Program-made: the position numbers and the translations under genes
Notes under the pieces: model-generated
Told to the model about the DNA's origin: nothing
Database searches by the model: none
Seen by the model: only the letters and a program-made list of their open reading frames with translations
Assembly: GCF_007827695.1 (NCBI RefSeq)
Contig: NZ_VITA01000014.1
Span: 124,001 to 188,000, forward strand
DNA from: Sinorhizobium medicae
GTDB taxonomy: Bacteria; Pseudomonadota; Alphaproteobacteria; Rhizobiales; Rhizobiaceae
Direction: 5' to 3'
DNA length: 64,000 nt
Shown: positions 9,550-18,840 of the stretch, in pieces
Layout: every line of letters starts with the position of its first letter
How positions within the stretch are numbered: the first letter of the stretch is position 1

Positions 9550-9660
9550 AGAGCGTACTTCCTCGACCGTCCTCACCAGCTTCTGGAGATGCGGGTAATG
9601 GCCAGTGTCAGGGAGAATTGAAAGTTCGGCCCCGAGCCGTTCGGCGAGTTCTACCCCCAT
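9538..9660 (-). pseudogene. Alpha/beta hydrolase C-terminal remnant
   Basis: A short minus-strand frame reads MGVELAERLGAELSI, then LPDTGHYPHLQKL and ends RSSFR with a TGA stop. DTGHYPHL matches the catalytic-His loop and closing helix of alpha/beta hydrolases (commonly GAGHYPHVE). Only about 40 C-terminal residues remain; nothing homologous continues upstream, where the DUF2798 gene begins 33 bp away. It overlaps the 3' end of the LysR gene by 12 bp. Confidence 0.6.
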
Positions 9661-9692
9661 TTCCTCATGTCAGTAGCTCCAGCTTGGCCGCT

Positions 9693-9914
9693 TCAACGGA
9701 CAACGCGGTCGATTTGCGCTTGAAGGCGCGGGCCGACCAGCAGGATGGCGGGGATAACGATGAGATAGGCGATGCTCCACGAGCGGAGCCATGTCAGGAC
9801 AAACCCGCTTGAAAAGCCCAGATTGAGCGCGAGCAATGTGAAAGAGATCAACCCTGTCGTTACGATACCCATCGACAAGGCGAAGGCGATCTTGCGTTTG
9901 AAATGCGTGTCCAT
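9693..9914 (-). CDS. DUF2798 small membrane protein
   Basis: A 73-residue protein with two predicted transmembrane helices (about 8-31 and 39-62), matching the DUF2798 family: FKRKIAFALSMGIVTTGLISF, then WLRSWSIAYLIVIPAILLVGPRL. Its function is unknown. It probably sits in the inner membrane and is commonly found beside LysR-controlled stress genes. Confidence 0.8.
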   Translation of the reverse strand: MDTHFKRKIAFALSMGIVTTGLISFTLLALNLGFSSGFVLTWLRSWSIAYLIVIPAILLVGPRLQAQIDRVVR

Positions 9915-10452
9915 GTCGGTCTCCCCGCTTCGAATGGGGATCGCCTCAGGGGGTTACGATCCCGAATTATGGCTTCGAAGATCGCGCAACGTCGGCACCG
10001 GCGGTAGCGGGGGAACGCGAGAGGCAGCCTCTTGAATCCGGCAAGTTCTCAATTGCGAGGAAACCGTTAGACCGATCGCGAAAGGACACCCGTCATATCG
10101 CGACCGCGCCCCAAAGCTCTCATCACTGATCCGTCCTGTGCGATTGGCCTGGTCTAGGCCGATCCCCTGGCACGCCGTGGGTATGATCCCGTGCTGCTCG
10201 CAATTCGCGCCGACCGCCCCGGCGCGCTCGCGCGCTTCCTTCGAAGCCGAAATTTCCATAACGCACAGCTTTTTCGACATCGTCAACGGCGATCCCGCTA
10301 CTCGCTACCTGAAGAGTCCCTGATCGAGAACGAGAGGCTCACTCTCGTTTTCGCCTGCTACCGCGCAACTTTTCCCAAGCTCATATTCCGGTCTCGCAGC
10401 CCACAATCGCATTGGTCCGGGCGGCGTACATCAAAAACCGAAAGGAAATGCC
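9915..10452. other. Long intergenic region, no gene recognised
   Basis: About 540 bp without a supported gene. A 110-codon minus-strand frame (9954-10286) has no recognisable family and unconvincing composition. The end of the region should hold the promoter of the SDR/ohr unit; AAAGGAAATGCC just before 10453 is a plausible ribosome site. Confidence 0.45.
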
Positions 10453-11195
10453 ATGGCTGAGAAAATGGGAACGGCCGTCGTTACCGGGGCCTCAAGCGGC
10501 ATCGTCGCCCGAAATGCTGAGCGGTTGGAGCGGATCGCGCGTTCGATCCGTGAGCAGACAGGCCAACCATCGAGACCATCACTGCCGACCTGATATTGGC
10601 CGATGACGTCAATCGCGTCGCCAGCCTGATCACCGACAACGCCGAGATCACCATGCTGATCAACAATGCAGGCGTGGGAGCAACCGCTCCGTTGCTTCAA
10701 TCCGACGCCAACGCGATGAGCGCGATGATCGCGCTCAATGTCGAGGCGCTGGTGCGGTTGACCCATGCCGCCGTCCCCGGCTTCGTAGCACGCGGGCGAG
10801 GAACGATTATCAATATCGCATCGATCGTGGCGATCACGCCTGAAAGGCTGAACGGCGTCTATGGCGGCAGCAAGGCGTTCGTCCTCGCCTTCAGCCAGAG
10901 CCTCCGGCAGGAGCTCGAGGGTAGCAATGTCCACGTTCAGGTCGTCCTTCCGGGAGCTACCGCCACCGACTTCTGGGACGCCGCCGGTCTGCCGGTCGCC
11001 TACCTGCCGGAGGAAATCGTAATGCCGGCCGGTGCCCTCGTCGATGCGGCGCTCCTGGGGCTCTCCCGCAAAGAATTCGTCACCATACCGAGCCTGCACG
11101 ATGTCACGCAGTGGGATGTCTACGAAGCCGCCCGGCAGGCCATGGCCGGAAATCTGTCTACCAACAAACCGGCAGCTCGCTATCTCGCCGGCTGA
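10453..11195 (+). pseudogene. SDR oxidoreductase with internal deletion and frameshift
   Basis: The 5' part reads MAEKMGTAVVTGASSGI and jumps directly to VARNAERLERIARSI. The intact paralogue at 47167-47976 has 17 more residues at this point (GAIYADRLARRGYDLVL), so about 51 bp of the cofactor-binding fold are deleted. Near 10565 the frame shifts by one base: the first frame ends at TGA around 10591, while IETITADLILADDVNRVAS continues in another frame to 11195 with NNAGVGA, the Tyr/Lys segment YGGSKAFV and a normal C-terminus. The enzyme should be dead. It is followed 21 bp later by ohr. Confidence 0.85.
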
Positions 11196-11216
11196 AATTC
11201 AACAAGGGACATCTCA

Positions 11217-11624
11217 ATGTCGAAAGTCGTCTACACTGGCAACACCAACACCACGGGCGGCCGCGAGGGCGCGTCTCGCAGTTCCGACGGGCGTGTCGAT
11301 ATCAAACTGTCGTCGCCGGGCTCTTCGGACATGGGCACCAATCCCGAACGGCTCTTCGCGGCGGGCTGGTCCGCCTGTTTCCTAGGCGCAATCGCAAGGG
11401 CGGCTGCCGAGCGCCAGCTCCGCGTGCCCGCCGACGCTGCGATAAATGCCGAGATCGACCTGGTCTTGAATGACGACGGCTATGTGCTGCAGGCACGGCT
11501 GAACGCAAAGCTGCCGGGCATTGAGACGGCCCTCGCCAAGTCTTTGGTCGAGCGCGCCCACCAGCTCTGCCCGTATTCCAAGGCCACCCGCGGCAACATC
11601 GCCGTCGAGCTCAACGTCGTTTGA
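11217..11624 (+). CDS. Organic hydroperoxide resistance protein (Ohr/OsmC)
   Basis: A 135-residue Ohr-type thiol peroxidase: KVVYTGNTNTTGGREG, NPERLFAAGWSACFLGAI with the peroxidatic Cys, and HQLCPYSKATRGN with the resolving Cys. It reduces organic hydroperoxides in the cytoplasm using lipoylated or thiol donors. Ohr is often controlled by OhrR (MarR family), but no such gene is adjacent. It follows the decayed SDR gene in the same direction and was probably cotranscribed with it. Confidence 0.92.
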   Translation: MSKVVYTGNTNTTGGREGASRSSDGRVDIKLSSPGSSDMGTNPERLFAAGWSACFLGAIARAAAERQLRVPADAAINAEIDLVLNDDGYVLQARLNAKLPGIETALAKSLVERAHQLCPYSKATRGNIAVELNVV

Positions 11625-11716
11625 TCGGTGTCCGATCAAGACCCTCCAACCCAAAATCGCTCCGGCGCTCCGAGATATGTCGGTCGTGACCGGCGCGACC
11701 ACTGCGGGATTTTGTC

Positions 11717-12142
11717 ATGACCACGATCCTGCTCGCCGCGGGCACACCCATCTACGCGCAAACGCCGCAACATGCAGCCACACAATTCCTGCCGATCAAG
11801 AACGAGCCTGCACCCAAGCTCTTCGTGGATCAGCCCCTTCCGAGACCGCTGATTACGAGAGGCGTGGCCATCATTCCCTATCGGGCCGAGAACTTCCGCA
11901 TCCTGCCCATCTTTGGCGCTGGCGCCACCGATATCTCACCGCGAGCTGGGCACCTCCATGTCAGCATCGACGATCTGCCGTGGCGGCGGGCCGATGCAGG
12001 CGGCACTGGCGCGATCGTCCTGACCGGGCTGCCGCCAGGCGAACACAAAGTGCTCATCGAAATCGCCACGCCAGAACATCAAGTGCTAGGCGGAAAGGTT
12101 GTGAAATTCACCGTACCCGCGATCGACAGCTCACACCTTTAG
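11717..12142 (+). CDS. DUF6130-like exported protein
   Basis: A 141-residue protein starting with a short hydrophobic stretch ending AGTPIYAQ, consistent with a signal peptide. It continues with a compact beta-rich domain: DISPRAGHLHVSIDDLPWRRADAGGT, then IVLTGLPPGEHKVLIEIATPEH. The pattern fits the DUF6130 family; the function is unknown and the location is probably periplasmic. The N-terminus looks slightly short for a signal peptide, so the true start may differ. It lies 92 bp after ohr in the same direction. Confidence 0.7.
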   Translation: MTTILLAAGTPIYAQTPQHAATQFLPIKNEPAPKLFVDQPLPRPLITRGVAIIPYRAENFRILPIFGAGATDISPRAGHLHVSIDDLPWRRADAGGTGAIVLTGLPPGEHKVLIEIATPEHQVLGGKVVKFTVPAIDSSHL

Positions 12143-12146
12143 ACGT

Positions 12147-12416
12147 CTAGTTGGTGTGATGACCAGTTCCACTTTTCCCAGCTTGGGCGGCGGGCTCAAA
12201 TTGGCGAGCGCTCAAGCACTCGGGTTGTTTGTCGAAGATGGACAAGAGATCTGAACCGTTGACCTCTGCCACAATGCCGGCCATCCGAAGGATTCTTTCA
12301 AGATGGCGGGCAGAAACTCTGCGCTCCGACGTTGGCAAGCGACAAGTTGGGTTTGCGAGTTGAAAGGACTTGATCCAAAGATCAGCGCTTTCGACAGGCC
12401 TCAAGGTGATCGGCAC
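12147..12416 (-). CDS. Hypothetical protein, weakly supported
   Basis: An 89-codon frame beginning MPITLRPVESADLWIKSFQ with a plausible helical centre (ERRVSARHLERILRMAGIVAE). I recognise no family. Its orientation matches the next minus-strand frame (12462-12776), from which 45 bp separate it, so the two could form one small unit. No clear ribosome site was identified. It could be a non-coding shadow. Confidence 0.3.
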   Translation of the reverse strand: MPITLRPVESADLWIKSFQLANPTCRLPTSERRVSARHLERILRMAGIVAEVNGSDLLSIFDKQPECLSARQFEPAAQAGKSGTGHHTN

Positions 12417-12461
12417 ATCGGCGCGCCGAAACGCTGCTCAGTCCGTCGTGTGTCGGAACAG

Positions 12462-12776
12462 TTAGATCTGGTCCTCGCAAGTCAGCTTGTCGAGCGCATT
12501 GTGGCCGGCCTGCATGATGTCCATGTCGTGTATGTGACAGATGGCCGCCAATTCCATCATCAGATCGCCAACGACAAGATCGACGCGCCGAAGGGCACTC
12601 GCCTGATCTTGCATTATGGCTGCCTCGAGTTGCTCAAACGACCCTCCGAGAATGCGGTACAGCTCCAGGGCTGACAACAGAAGGTTTCGTTGGCGCAGTG
12701 CGAGGTTGCCTATTGAAGCGTCTCCGTCATAGGAGGCCATAAGTCTGATAGCTTTGTTCTGAAATTCGCTCATCAA
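12462..12776 (-). CDS. Hypothetical small helical protein
   Basis: A 104-codon frame: MMSEFQNKAIRLMASYDG, then LRQRNLLLSALELYRILGG and EQLEAAIMQDQASALRRVD. It is rich in amphipathic helices, has no membrane segment and no Cys motif. The composition looks protein-like, but I recognise no family. It lies between DUF6130 and the glycerate kinase operon, in the orientation of that operon but separated from it by about 180 bp. Confidence 0.4.
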   Translation of the reverse strand: MMSEFQNKAIRLMASYDGDASIGNLALRQRNLLLSALELYRILGGSFEQLEAAIMQDQASALRRVDLVVGDLMMELAAICHIHDMDIMQAGHNALDKLTCEDQI

Positions 12777-12958
12777 TATATACGCAAATCGAAAGCAATG
12801 TGCTCACTCGATATCCTTAAAAGTTGAACATCGGATTAATCTCAACCGCTGTCGATGGCGCGAACGAGCACTTCGTTGCCGCCGGTTGTCTTGGCGGCTA
12901 CCGAACTTCCTGCTGTTGACCAACCGCACCCTGCTAACGATGCGTCTTGTTCCATCGC

Positions 12959-14239
12959 TCACCTGCGCCAAGCCGCTAACGCACCAAGGATTGAACGGAA
13001 ATCGTTGACGTTGACACCGGTAGGTCCGACCACGAACAGGTCCCCGACGGCAGAAAAGGCGGAATAGCTATTGTTTGCTGCCAGTGCTGCGTCACCATTG
13101 ATGCCATGGGCGACGAAGCGCCTGACGCTGCGCCCGTCTGCAAACGCTCCTGCATTGTTACCTGAGCCGTCTATACCATCGGTATCAGCGGAGAGCGCGA
13201 ACACATCGAGACCATCGATGGCGAGCGCGAGAGACAGAACAAATTCTCCGTTGCGTCCGCCTTTGCCGCCACGTGATGACAAGGTCACGGTTGTCTCGCC
13301 GCCAGACAGCAAAACACAAGGTTTGGTGAACGGGCTGTCGTACAAAGCAATTTCACGCGCGATAGCCGCATGTACGCGTCCAACATCTCGCGCCTCCCCT
13401 TCAAGGCAATCAGACAAAACCACTGGTCTGACGCCGGATGCACGCGCGAACTCAGCCGCCGCTTCGAGCGAAATTCGGGCAGAGGAAACGAGGTGATGGC
13501 TATGGGAAGCGAAGGTCGCGTCCGCTGGCTGGGGTGCATCGGCAACATCAGTGCCAATAAAATCAAGCATTCGTCGCGGAAGCTTCAGTCGGTACCGGTC
13601 GATGATCTCCAAAGCATCACGACGGATACCTAGGCCGGGAATCGTCGGGCCGGAAGACACCAGCGCCGCGTCGTCTCCGGGGATGTCGGATACCACGAAA
13701 CTAACAACTCGCGCTTTCGTCAGCGCCGCAAGCCTTCCACCCTTGATAGTGGAAAAATGCTTGCGCACGAGGTTCATCGCTGAGATTGGAGCCCCCGACG
13801 CCAACAATTCCTCGTTTAGGGCAATCTCGTCTACAAGCGAGAATCCTGGTGGCGGTGCTGGCAGAAGAGCCGAGCCCCCGCCACAGATCAATGCCAGCAC
13901 TAGATCCTCGCTGGACAGATTCGCCACAGTGGCTTTCAGCCGCTGGGCCGCCTCCAAGCCGGCCCTGTCTGGGACCGGATGGGCTGCCGATATCACGTCG
14001 ATCCGCTTAGTGTTGCATTCGTAGCCATAGGGTGTCACCACGACACCGCTCAGTGGACCATCCCAAAGTTCCTCCAGTGAACGCGCCATTTGGGCCGCAC
14101 CCTTTCCGGCACCGACAACGACCACGCGCCCGCTCAAAGGCGGAGTCGGCAGGAGATCCTTGATCCTATTGATCGGATCCGCGGCCTGCACGGCGACCTC
14201 ATACAATGACGTCAGGAACAGACGGGGGTTTGCTATCAT
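12959..14239 (-). CDS. ttuD: Glycerate 2-kinase (MOFRL family)
   Basis: A 426-residue type-2 glycerate kinase (GckA/TtuD family, once annotated as hydroxypyruvate reductase). The N-terminal domain has VVVVGAGKGAAQMARSLE and ALICGGGSALLPAPP; the C-terminal MOFRL domain has LLSGGETTVTL, GGRNGEFVLSLAL and ALSADTDGIDGS. It phosphorylates D-glycerate to 2-phosphoglycerate for entry into glycolysis. It is the last gene of the eight-gene minus-strand operon, 38 bp after the reductase gene that would make its substrate. Confidence 0.9.
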   Translation of the reverse strand: MIANPRLFLTSLYEVAVQAADPINRIKDLLPTPPLSGRVVVVGAGKGAAQMARSLEELWDGPLSGVVVTPYGYECNTKRIDVISAAHPVPDRAGLEAAQRLKATVANLSSEDLVLALICGGGSALLPAPPPGFSLVDEIALNEELLASGAPISAMNLVRKHFSTIKGGRLAALTKARVVSFVVSDIPGDDAALVSSGPTIPGLGIRRDALEIIDRYRLKLPRRMLDFIGTDVADAPQPADATFASHSHHLVSSARISLEAAAEFARASGVRPVVLSDCLEGEARDVGRVHAAIAREIALYDSPFTKPCVLLSGGETTVTLSSRGGKGGRNGEFVLSLALAIDGLDVFALSADTDGIDGSGNNAGAFADGRSVRRFVAHGINGDAALAANNSYSAFSAVGDLFVVGPTGVNVNDFRSILGALAAWRR

Positions 14240-14277
14240 TGCCGGTTGCTTTCATCGGTCGGGCCGAAATGGAGGCC

Positions 14278-15129
14278 TCATAGTGCCTCAATCAACGCCG
14301 AGTGATCCTTGTCACCTAGACCCTTGGCCAACGCGCCATTCATGAGCTGGTGCACCATTGCGGTATTTGGCAACATAAGTTCCAGCAGTTGCGCCGAGTC
14401 CAGCGCCAGCGACAGATCCTTGTGATGCAGGCGAATGCGGAAACCTGGCTCGAAGGATTCGCTGATCATCCGCTCTCCGTGGACTTCGAGGACCCGCGAT
14501 GCTGCAAACCCTCCCATAAGCGCCTGACGGACGACGGCGGGATCGGCTCCAGCCCTGGCAGCGAACCGCAGCGCTTCCGATACCGCCTGGATGTTCAGGG
14601 CAACGACGATCTGATTCGCGACCTTGGCGACCTGACCGTCGCCGACGCCCCCGATCAGCGTGATGTTCTTGCCCATCTTCTCAAATAGTGGTTTGGCCCG
14701 CCCGAAGACCTCCGGCTTTCCGCCGACCATGATGGTCAGGGAGGCAGCCTTGGCGCCGACCTCTCCGCCCGATACCGGCGCATCGAGATACTCGCATCCG
14801 CGGGCGTCGAGGCGGGCGGCAAAGTCCTTGGTCGCCAGCGGCGAAATCGAACTCATGTCGATGATCAGTTTGCCGGGTTCGACACCCTCCAGGACGCCGT
14901 CTTCGCCGAACAGGACGTGTTCGACGTCCGGCGTGTCGGGAAGCATGAGAATAATGACCTCTGCCGACCGCGCCACCTCCGACGCGGACGTGCAGGCCGT
15001 CGCACCGCTTTCGACGAGATGAGCCGATCGAGGCTTCACCCGATAGAGGTAGAGCTGATGCCCGGCAACGATCAGATGCTGCGCCATCGGGCGCCCCATG
15101 ACGCCCAGCCCGATAAATCCGATTCTCAC
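14278..15129 (-). CDS. Tartronate semialdehyde reductase (GarR/GlxR type)
   Basis: A 283-residue beta-hydroxyacid dehydrogenase. The NAD(P)-binding Rossmann motif GFIGLGVMGRPMA is at residues 4-16, the substrate loop DAPVSGGEVGA is near 117-127, and the catalytic Lys lies in GQVAKVANQIVV. The likely reaction is tartronate semialdehyde to D-glycerate, which fits the isomerase upstream and kinase downstream. A related L-threonate dehydrogenase role cannot be excluded from sequence alone. It starts 3 bp after the isomerase stop. Confidence 0.88.
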   Translation of the reverse strand: MRIGFIGLGVMGRPMAQHLIVAGHQLYLYRVKPRSAHLVESGATACTSASEVARSAEVIILMLPDTPDVEHVLFGEDGVLEGVEPGKLIIDMSSISPLATKDFAARLDARGCEYLDAPVSGGEVGAKAASLTIMVGGKPEVFGRAKPLFEKMGKNITLIGGVGDGQVAKVANQIVVALNIQAVSEALRFAARAGADPAVVRQALMGGFAASRVLEVHGERMISESFEPGFRIRLHHKDLSLALDSAQLLELMLPNTAMVHQLMNGALAKGLGDKDHSALIEAL

Positions 15130-15132
15130 TGT

Positions 15133-15918
15133 TTAATTCCCTTGCTGTAACATCTTAAGCCAATCGAGACCCGCGCGCGTGCCGACTGCAGGCTTGTATT
15201 CACAACCCACCCAGCCCTCGTAGCCGAGCTCGTCGAGCCGCTTAAAAATGAAACCGTGGTTGATCTCGCCGGTGCCCGGCTCGTGGCGGCCGGGATTGTC
15301 AGCGATCTGGACATGGCCGATCCTCCTTTGCAGTCTCTCGAAGGTGGAGAGGAGATCGCCCTGCATGATCTGCATATGATAGAAATCATACTGGATCAGC
15401 AGATTGTGGTGGTCGACCCGGTCCATTATCCGCTCGGCGTGATCAGTCGTTGCTACAAAGTAACCGGGAATGTCGCGGGTGTTGATCGGTTCGAAGACCA
15501 GCGATATCCCGGCAGCGGCCAGTCGCTCTGCGGCATATCTGAGATTGTCGGCGAGCGTCGCCTCGGCCACGTCCGGCTCCATGCCAGCGGGCGCGATTCC
15601 TGCAAGGCAATTGATCTTGCAGCAGTCGAGCGCCTGGGCGTAGGCGATCGCCGTGTCGACGGATGCCTCGAATTCCTCGACTCTATCAGGCAGGCAAGCG
15701 ATGCCGCGTTCGCCTGCCGACCAGTCGCCGGCTGGAAGATTGAACAGGGCCTGGGTTAGTCCGTTCCGCCTCAGTTCGACTGCGATGGCATCCGGCGTCT
15801 CCTCATAGGGGCTGACATATTCGACTGCCTTGAAGCCATCGGCAGAGGCGGCGGCAAACCGCTCGATAAATGAATGCTCCGTATAGAGCATAGAGAGATT
15901 GGCTGCGAACTTCGGCAT
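15133..15918 (-). CDS. hyi: Hydroxypyruvate isomerase family protein
   Basis: A 261-residue TIM-barrel sugar-phosphate-isomerase-like protein: MPKFAANLSMLYTEHSFIER, LVFEPINTRDIPGYFV, LIQYDFYHMQIMQGD and GHVQIADNPGRHEPGTGE. The acidic and His metal ligands of the Hyi/OtnI family are visible. It converts hydroxypyruvate to tartronate semialdehyde; the homologous OtnI acts on 2-oxotetronate. The kinase in this operon is of the glycerate type, which favours the three-carbon route. It lies 12 bp from the upstream ABC ATPase gene. Confidence 0.88.
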   Translation of the reverse strand: MPKFAANLSMLYTEHSFIERFAAASADGFKAVEYVSPYEETPDAIAVELRRNGLTQALFNLPAGDWSAGERGIACLPDRVEEFEASVDTAIAYAQALDCCKINCLAGIAPAGMEPDVAEATLADNLRYAAERLAAAGISLVFEPINTRDIPGYFVATTDHAERIMDRVDHHNLLIQYDFYHMQIMQGDLLSTFERLQRRIGHVQIADNPGRHEPGTGEINHGFIFKRLDELGYEGWVGCEYKPAVGTRAGLDWLKMLQQGN

Positions 15919-15930
15919 ATTGGATGGCCC

Positions 15931-17643
15931 TTAGACTTGATCTGTGCGCAGGCGGTGAAGCATGCGCTTGTTGCGGGGATCCGGGTTTGGAACAGAGGAA
16001 ATCAGCCGCCTCGTGTAGGGCTGCGACGGGTTGGTGCAGATAGTTTCGGCATCACCGACTTCAACGATCTTGCCCCGGTGCATGACGGCGACGCGATCGC
16101 AGAAATAGCGCACGACCGAGATGTCGTGGGAGATGAAGATGAAGCTGAGATGCAACTGCTTCTGGATGTCGATCATAAGATCGAGAATCTGGCTGCGGAT
16201 CGAGACATCGAGAGCGGATGTCGCTTCGTCCGCAACGATGACCGTGGGATTGAGGGCAAGCGCCCGGGCGATGCCGATGCGCTGGCGCTGACCGCCCGAA
16301 AATGCGTGCGGGTAGCGCTCCATGGCGAGCGGGTCCAGACCCACTTTGCCCATAAGTTCGGCAACCCGTACCTCCACGGCCTTGCCGGACATGCCCTTGG
16401 AGATGACGAGCGGATCGCCGATGATCTGTTTCACGGTCATGCGTGGATTGAGCGACGCGAAGGGATCCTGAAAGATCAGCCGTACATCCTGATGGTAGCG
16501 CCGCAGATCTACCTTGCCGAGCGCGGTGACGTCGACAGGTGCAGACGTCGCATCGGCACGATACGTCACGGTCCCGGACGTCGGCTCGACAATGCGCAGG
16601 ATCATGCGTCCAAGCGTCGTTTTGCCGGAGCCGCTTTCGCCGACGATGCCAAGGTTCTCGCCCGGGAAGAGGTCGAGGCTGGCATCATCGACAGCCACCA
16701 GTCCGCGGCCGCCGCTGCGCGCGAACATGCGCGAGGGTGCGCCGTAGATCTTGGTGAGATTGCGAACAGAAAGCACTGGCTCGACGGACGGTGTCAGCGA
16801 TGCCGGCAAAGCACGGATCGCCGCGCCGCTTTCGAGCTTGACCGTCGCGTCGAGAAGCTGGCGCGTATACGGGTGCTGGCTGGCGTGGAATATGTCGTCA
16901 ACCGGCCCCTGTTCAACGATCTTGCCGAAGCGCATGACGGCAACGTCATCCGCGACTTCGGCGACGATGCCCATGTCGTGGGTGATAAGCAGCATTGCCA
17001 TGCCGCGTGCGTCCTGCAGCCGCTTGATGAGGTCGAGGATTTCTGCCTGAGTGGTCACGTCGAGCGCCGTCGTCGGCTCGTCGGCAATAAGCACCTGCGG
17101 ATCGCAGGCGAGCGCCATCGCAATCATCGCCCTTTGCCGCATGCCGCCGGAAAACTCGAAGGTATACCGGTCGGCCATTAGCTCTGGTTGCGGGATCTCG
17201 ACCTGACGCAGCAGTTCGACACAGCGGGCGCGCGCCTCCGACTTGGACACCCGCCGATGCAGGCGCACCGCTTCGACGATCTGCGATCCGATAGTGTGGA
17301 CCGGCGACAGGGAACTCATTGGCTCCTGGAAGATCAACCCGATCCGCCCACCACGGATGGCGAGCACCTCGCGGCTGCCTTCCTTGAAGCGTGCCACATC
17401 CACAGGGCCATTCGGGCCGTCGAGCAGGATCTGGCCGCCGATCATTCGGCCGGGCTTATCAATGATCCGCATCAAGGCGCGCGCGGTCACCGATTTTCCC
17501 GAGCCGCTTTCGCCCACGAGAGCCATGGTCTGGCCGCGCTTCAGGTCGAAGCTGACGTTGCGCACCGCGTGGAGCACGTGCGTGCGCAGGTGGAAATCAA
17601 TCGAGAGATTGCGCACCGAGAGCAGCGTGTCGGGCTTTGTCAT
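15931..17643 (-). CDS. Double ABC ATPase of a peptide/opine-type importer
   Basis: A 570-residue fusion of two oligopeptide-type ATPase modules (DppD-like then DppF-like). Each has Walker A GESGSGKS (about residues 43 and 337), a signature motif ([16 protein letters not shown]) and Walker B ([16 protein letters not shown]). It energises the permeases encoded 12 bp upstream. Single-polypeptide versions of this pair are common in alphaproteobacteria. The context with a glycoside-hydrolase-like protein and sugar-acid enzymes suggests a saccharide rather than a peptide substrate. Confidence 0.93.
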   Translation of the reverse strand: MTKPDTLLSVRNLSIDFHLRTHVLHAVRNVSFDLKRGQTMALVGESGSGKSVTARALMRIIDKPGRMIGGQILLDGPNGPVDVARFKEGSREVLAIRGGRIGLIFQEPMSSLSPVHTIGSQIVEAVRLHRRVSKSEARARCVELLRQVEIPQPELMADRYTFEFSGGMRQRAMIAMALACDPQVLIADEPTTALDVTTQAEILDLIKRLQDARGMAMLLITHDMGIVAEVADDVAVMRFGKIVEQGPVDDIFHASQHPYTRQLLDATVKLESGAAIRALPASLTPSVEPVLSVRNLTKIYGAPSRMFARSGGRGLVAVDDASLDLFPGENLGIVGESGSGKTTLGRMILRIVEPTSGTVTYRADATSAPVDVTALGKVDLRRYHQDVRLIFQDPFASLNPRMTVKQIIGDPLVISKGMSGKAVEVRVAELMGKVGLDPLAMERYPHAFSGGQRQRIGIARALALNPTVIVADEATSALDVSIRSQILDLMIDIQKQLHLSFIFISHDISVVRYFCDRVAVMHRGKIVEVGDAETICTNPSQPYTRRLISSVPNPDPRNKRMLHRLRTDQV

Positions 17644-17655
17644 CTAACCTTCCTC

Positions 17656-18831
17656 TCAAGTATCGTAGGGATCGGCTGCATCGCGCAGTCCGTCGCCGAA
17701 GAAATTGAAGGAGAGCACAGCAAGAACCACGGCAAGGCTCGGCCAGATCAGCAGCCAGGGCGCGGTTGCGACGGTGCGCACGTTCTGGGCATCCTGCAGC
17801 AGCACGCCCCAGCTGACGACCGGCGGCTTCAGGCCGACGCCGAGGAATGACAGCGAGGTTTCCGCCACGATCATCGTCGGGATTGCGAGCGTCACGACGG
17901 CGAGTATGTGGCTGGTGAGCGACGGCAGGATGTGACGGAAAATGATCCGGCGCTCACCGGCTCCGTCAAGCCTTGCGGCCGTGACGAAATCATCGCCGCG
18001 CAACGCGAAAAATCGTCCGCGCACCTCTCGCGCCAGTCCCGTCCAGCTAAGCAGCGAAACGATGAGCGTGACCATGAAGTACACCGACAGCGGAGACCAG
18101 CTGAGCGGGATGGCGGCTGCCAGTCCCAGCCAGAGAGGGATGGTCGGCATGGCGCTGACGATCTCGATGACTCTCTGGATCAGGGTGTCGACCCAGCCGC
18201 CGTAATAACCCGAAACTGCTCCCATGACGACGCCGAGCGTGAGCGAGATCGCCACCCCCACCAGGCCGATCGACATGGAGACGCGGGTTCCGTAGATCAG
18301 GCGGCTCATGAGATCCCGCCCGAGGCGATCGGAGCCCAGCAGATACATCGGCTCGCGTGCGTCTAGGGGTCCGACAAGATGGGTTTCCATCGGGATGACG
18401 CCCCACAGCTTGTATGGGGCGCCTTTGACAAAGAAGCCGATCGGAATGATCTTGGCCTCATCTACGACAAAGCTGCGGCGAAGGGCCTTGGGCTCGATCT
18501 CGATCCGGTAACCCTTGACGTGGGGCAGGAATCGCGTACCGGCATTGTCCGTATGTGTAAACAGCGAGATCCTCTGAGGCGGCGCAAATGTATATTGCGG
18601 CCTCGACGCGTTCGGCAGACCGGGTGCTAAGAACTCGGCGAAAGCACCGATCAGATAGAGCACCAGAATGATGCCCGCGGCGAAGGCCGCTATCTTGTGA
18701 CGGAGAAAGCGCTTGCAAATGAGCGTCCACTGGCCGGCGGCTTCCAAGGTCACCACCTTGCCACCCGAATTCAGGGGGCTGACGGCAGGACCGGTTTCCA
18801 TGACGAAAACAGACTGTGTATTGATCGACAT
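17656..18831 (-). CDS. ABC permease, DppC/OppC type
   Basis: A 391-residue inner-membrane permease. A long N-terminal tail precedes the first helix (AAFAAGIILVLYLIGAFAEF), followed by an extended periplasmic loop and the binding-protein-dependent transport domain with LGSDRLGRDLMSRLIYGTRVS and the EAA-type segment GAGERRIIFRHILPSL. The large loop (about residues 70-140) is typical of long DppC homologues. It partners the DppB-like protein encoded 9 bp upstream. Confidence 0.92.
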   Translation of the reverse strand: MSINTQSVFVMETGPAVSPLNSGGKVVTLEAAGQWTLICKRFLRHKIAAFAAGIILVLYLIGAFAEFLAPGLPNASRPQYTFAPPQRISLFTHTDNAGTRFLPHVKGYRIEIEPKALRRSFVVDEAKIIPIGFFVKGAPYKLWGVIPMETHLVGPLDAREPMYLLGSDRLGRDLMSRLIYGTRVSMSIGLVGVAISLTLGVVMGAVSGYYGGWVDTLIQRVIEIVSAMPTIPLWLGLAAAIPLSWSPLSVYFMVTLIVSLLSWTGLAREVRGRFFALRGDDFVTAARLDGAGERRIIFRHILPSLTSHILAVVTLAIPTMIVAETSLSFLGVGLKPPVVSWGVLLQDAQNVRTVATAPWLLIWPSLAVVLAVLSFNFFGDGLRDAADPYDT

Positions 18832-18840
18832 GGCGCGCCC

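Noticed and set aside
15874..17181. 435-codon open frame on the plus strand
   Set aside because: It lies wholly opposite the ABC ATPase gene, has no family resemblance, and is a codon-bias shadow.
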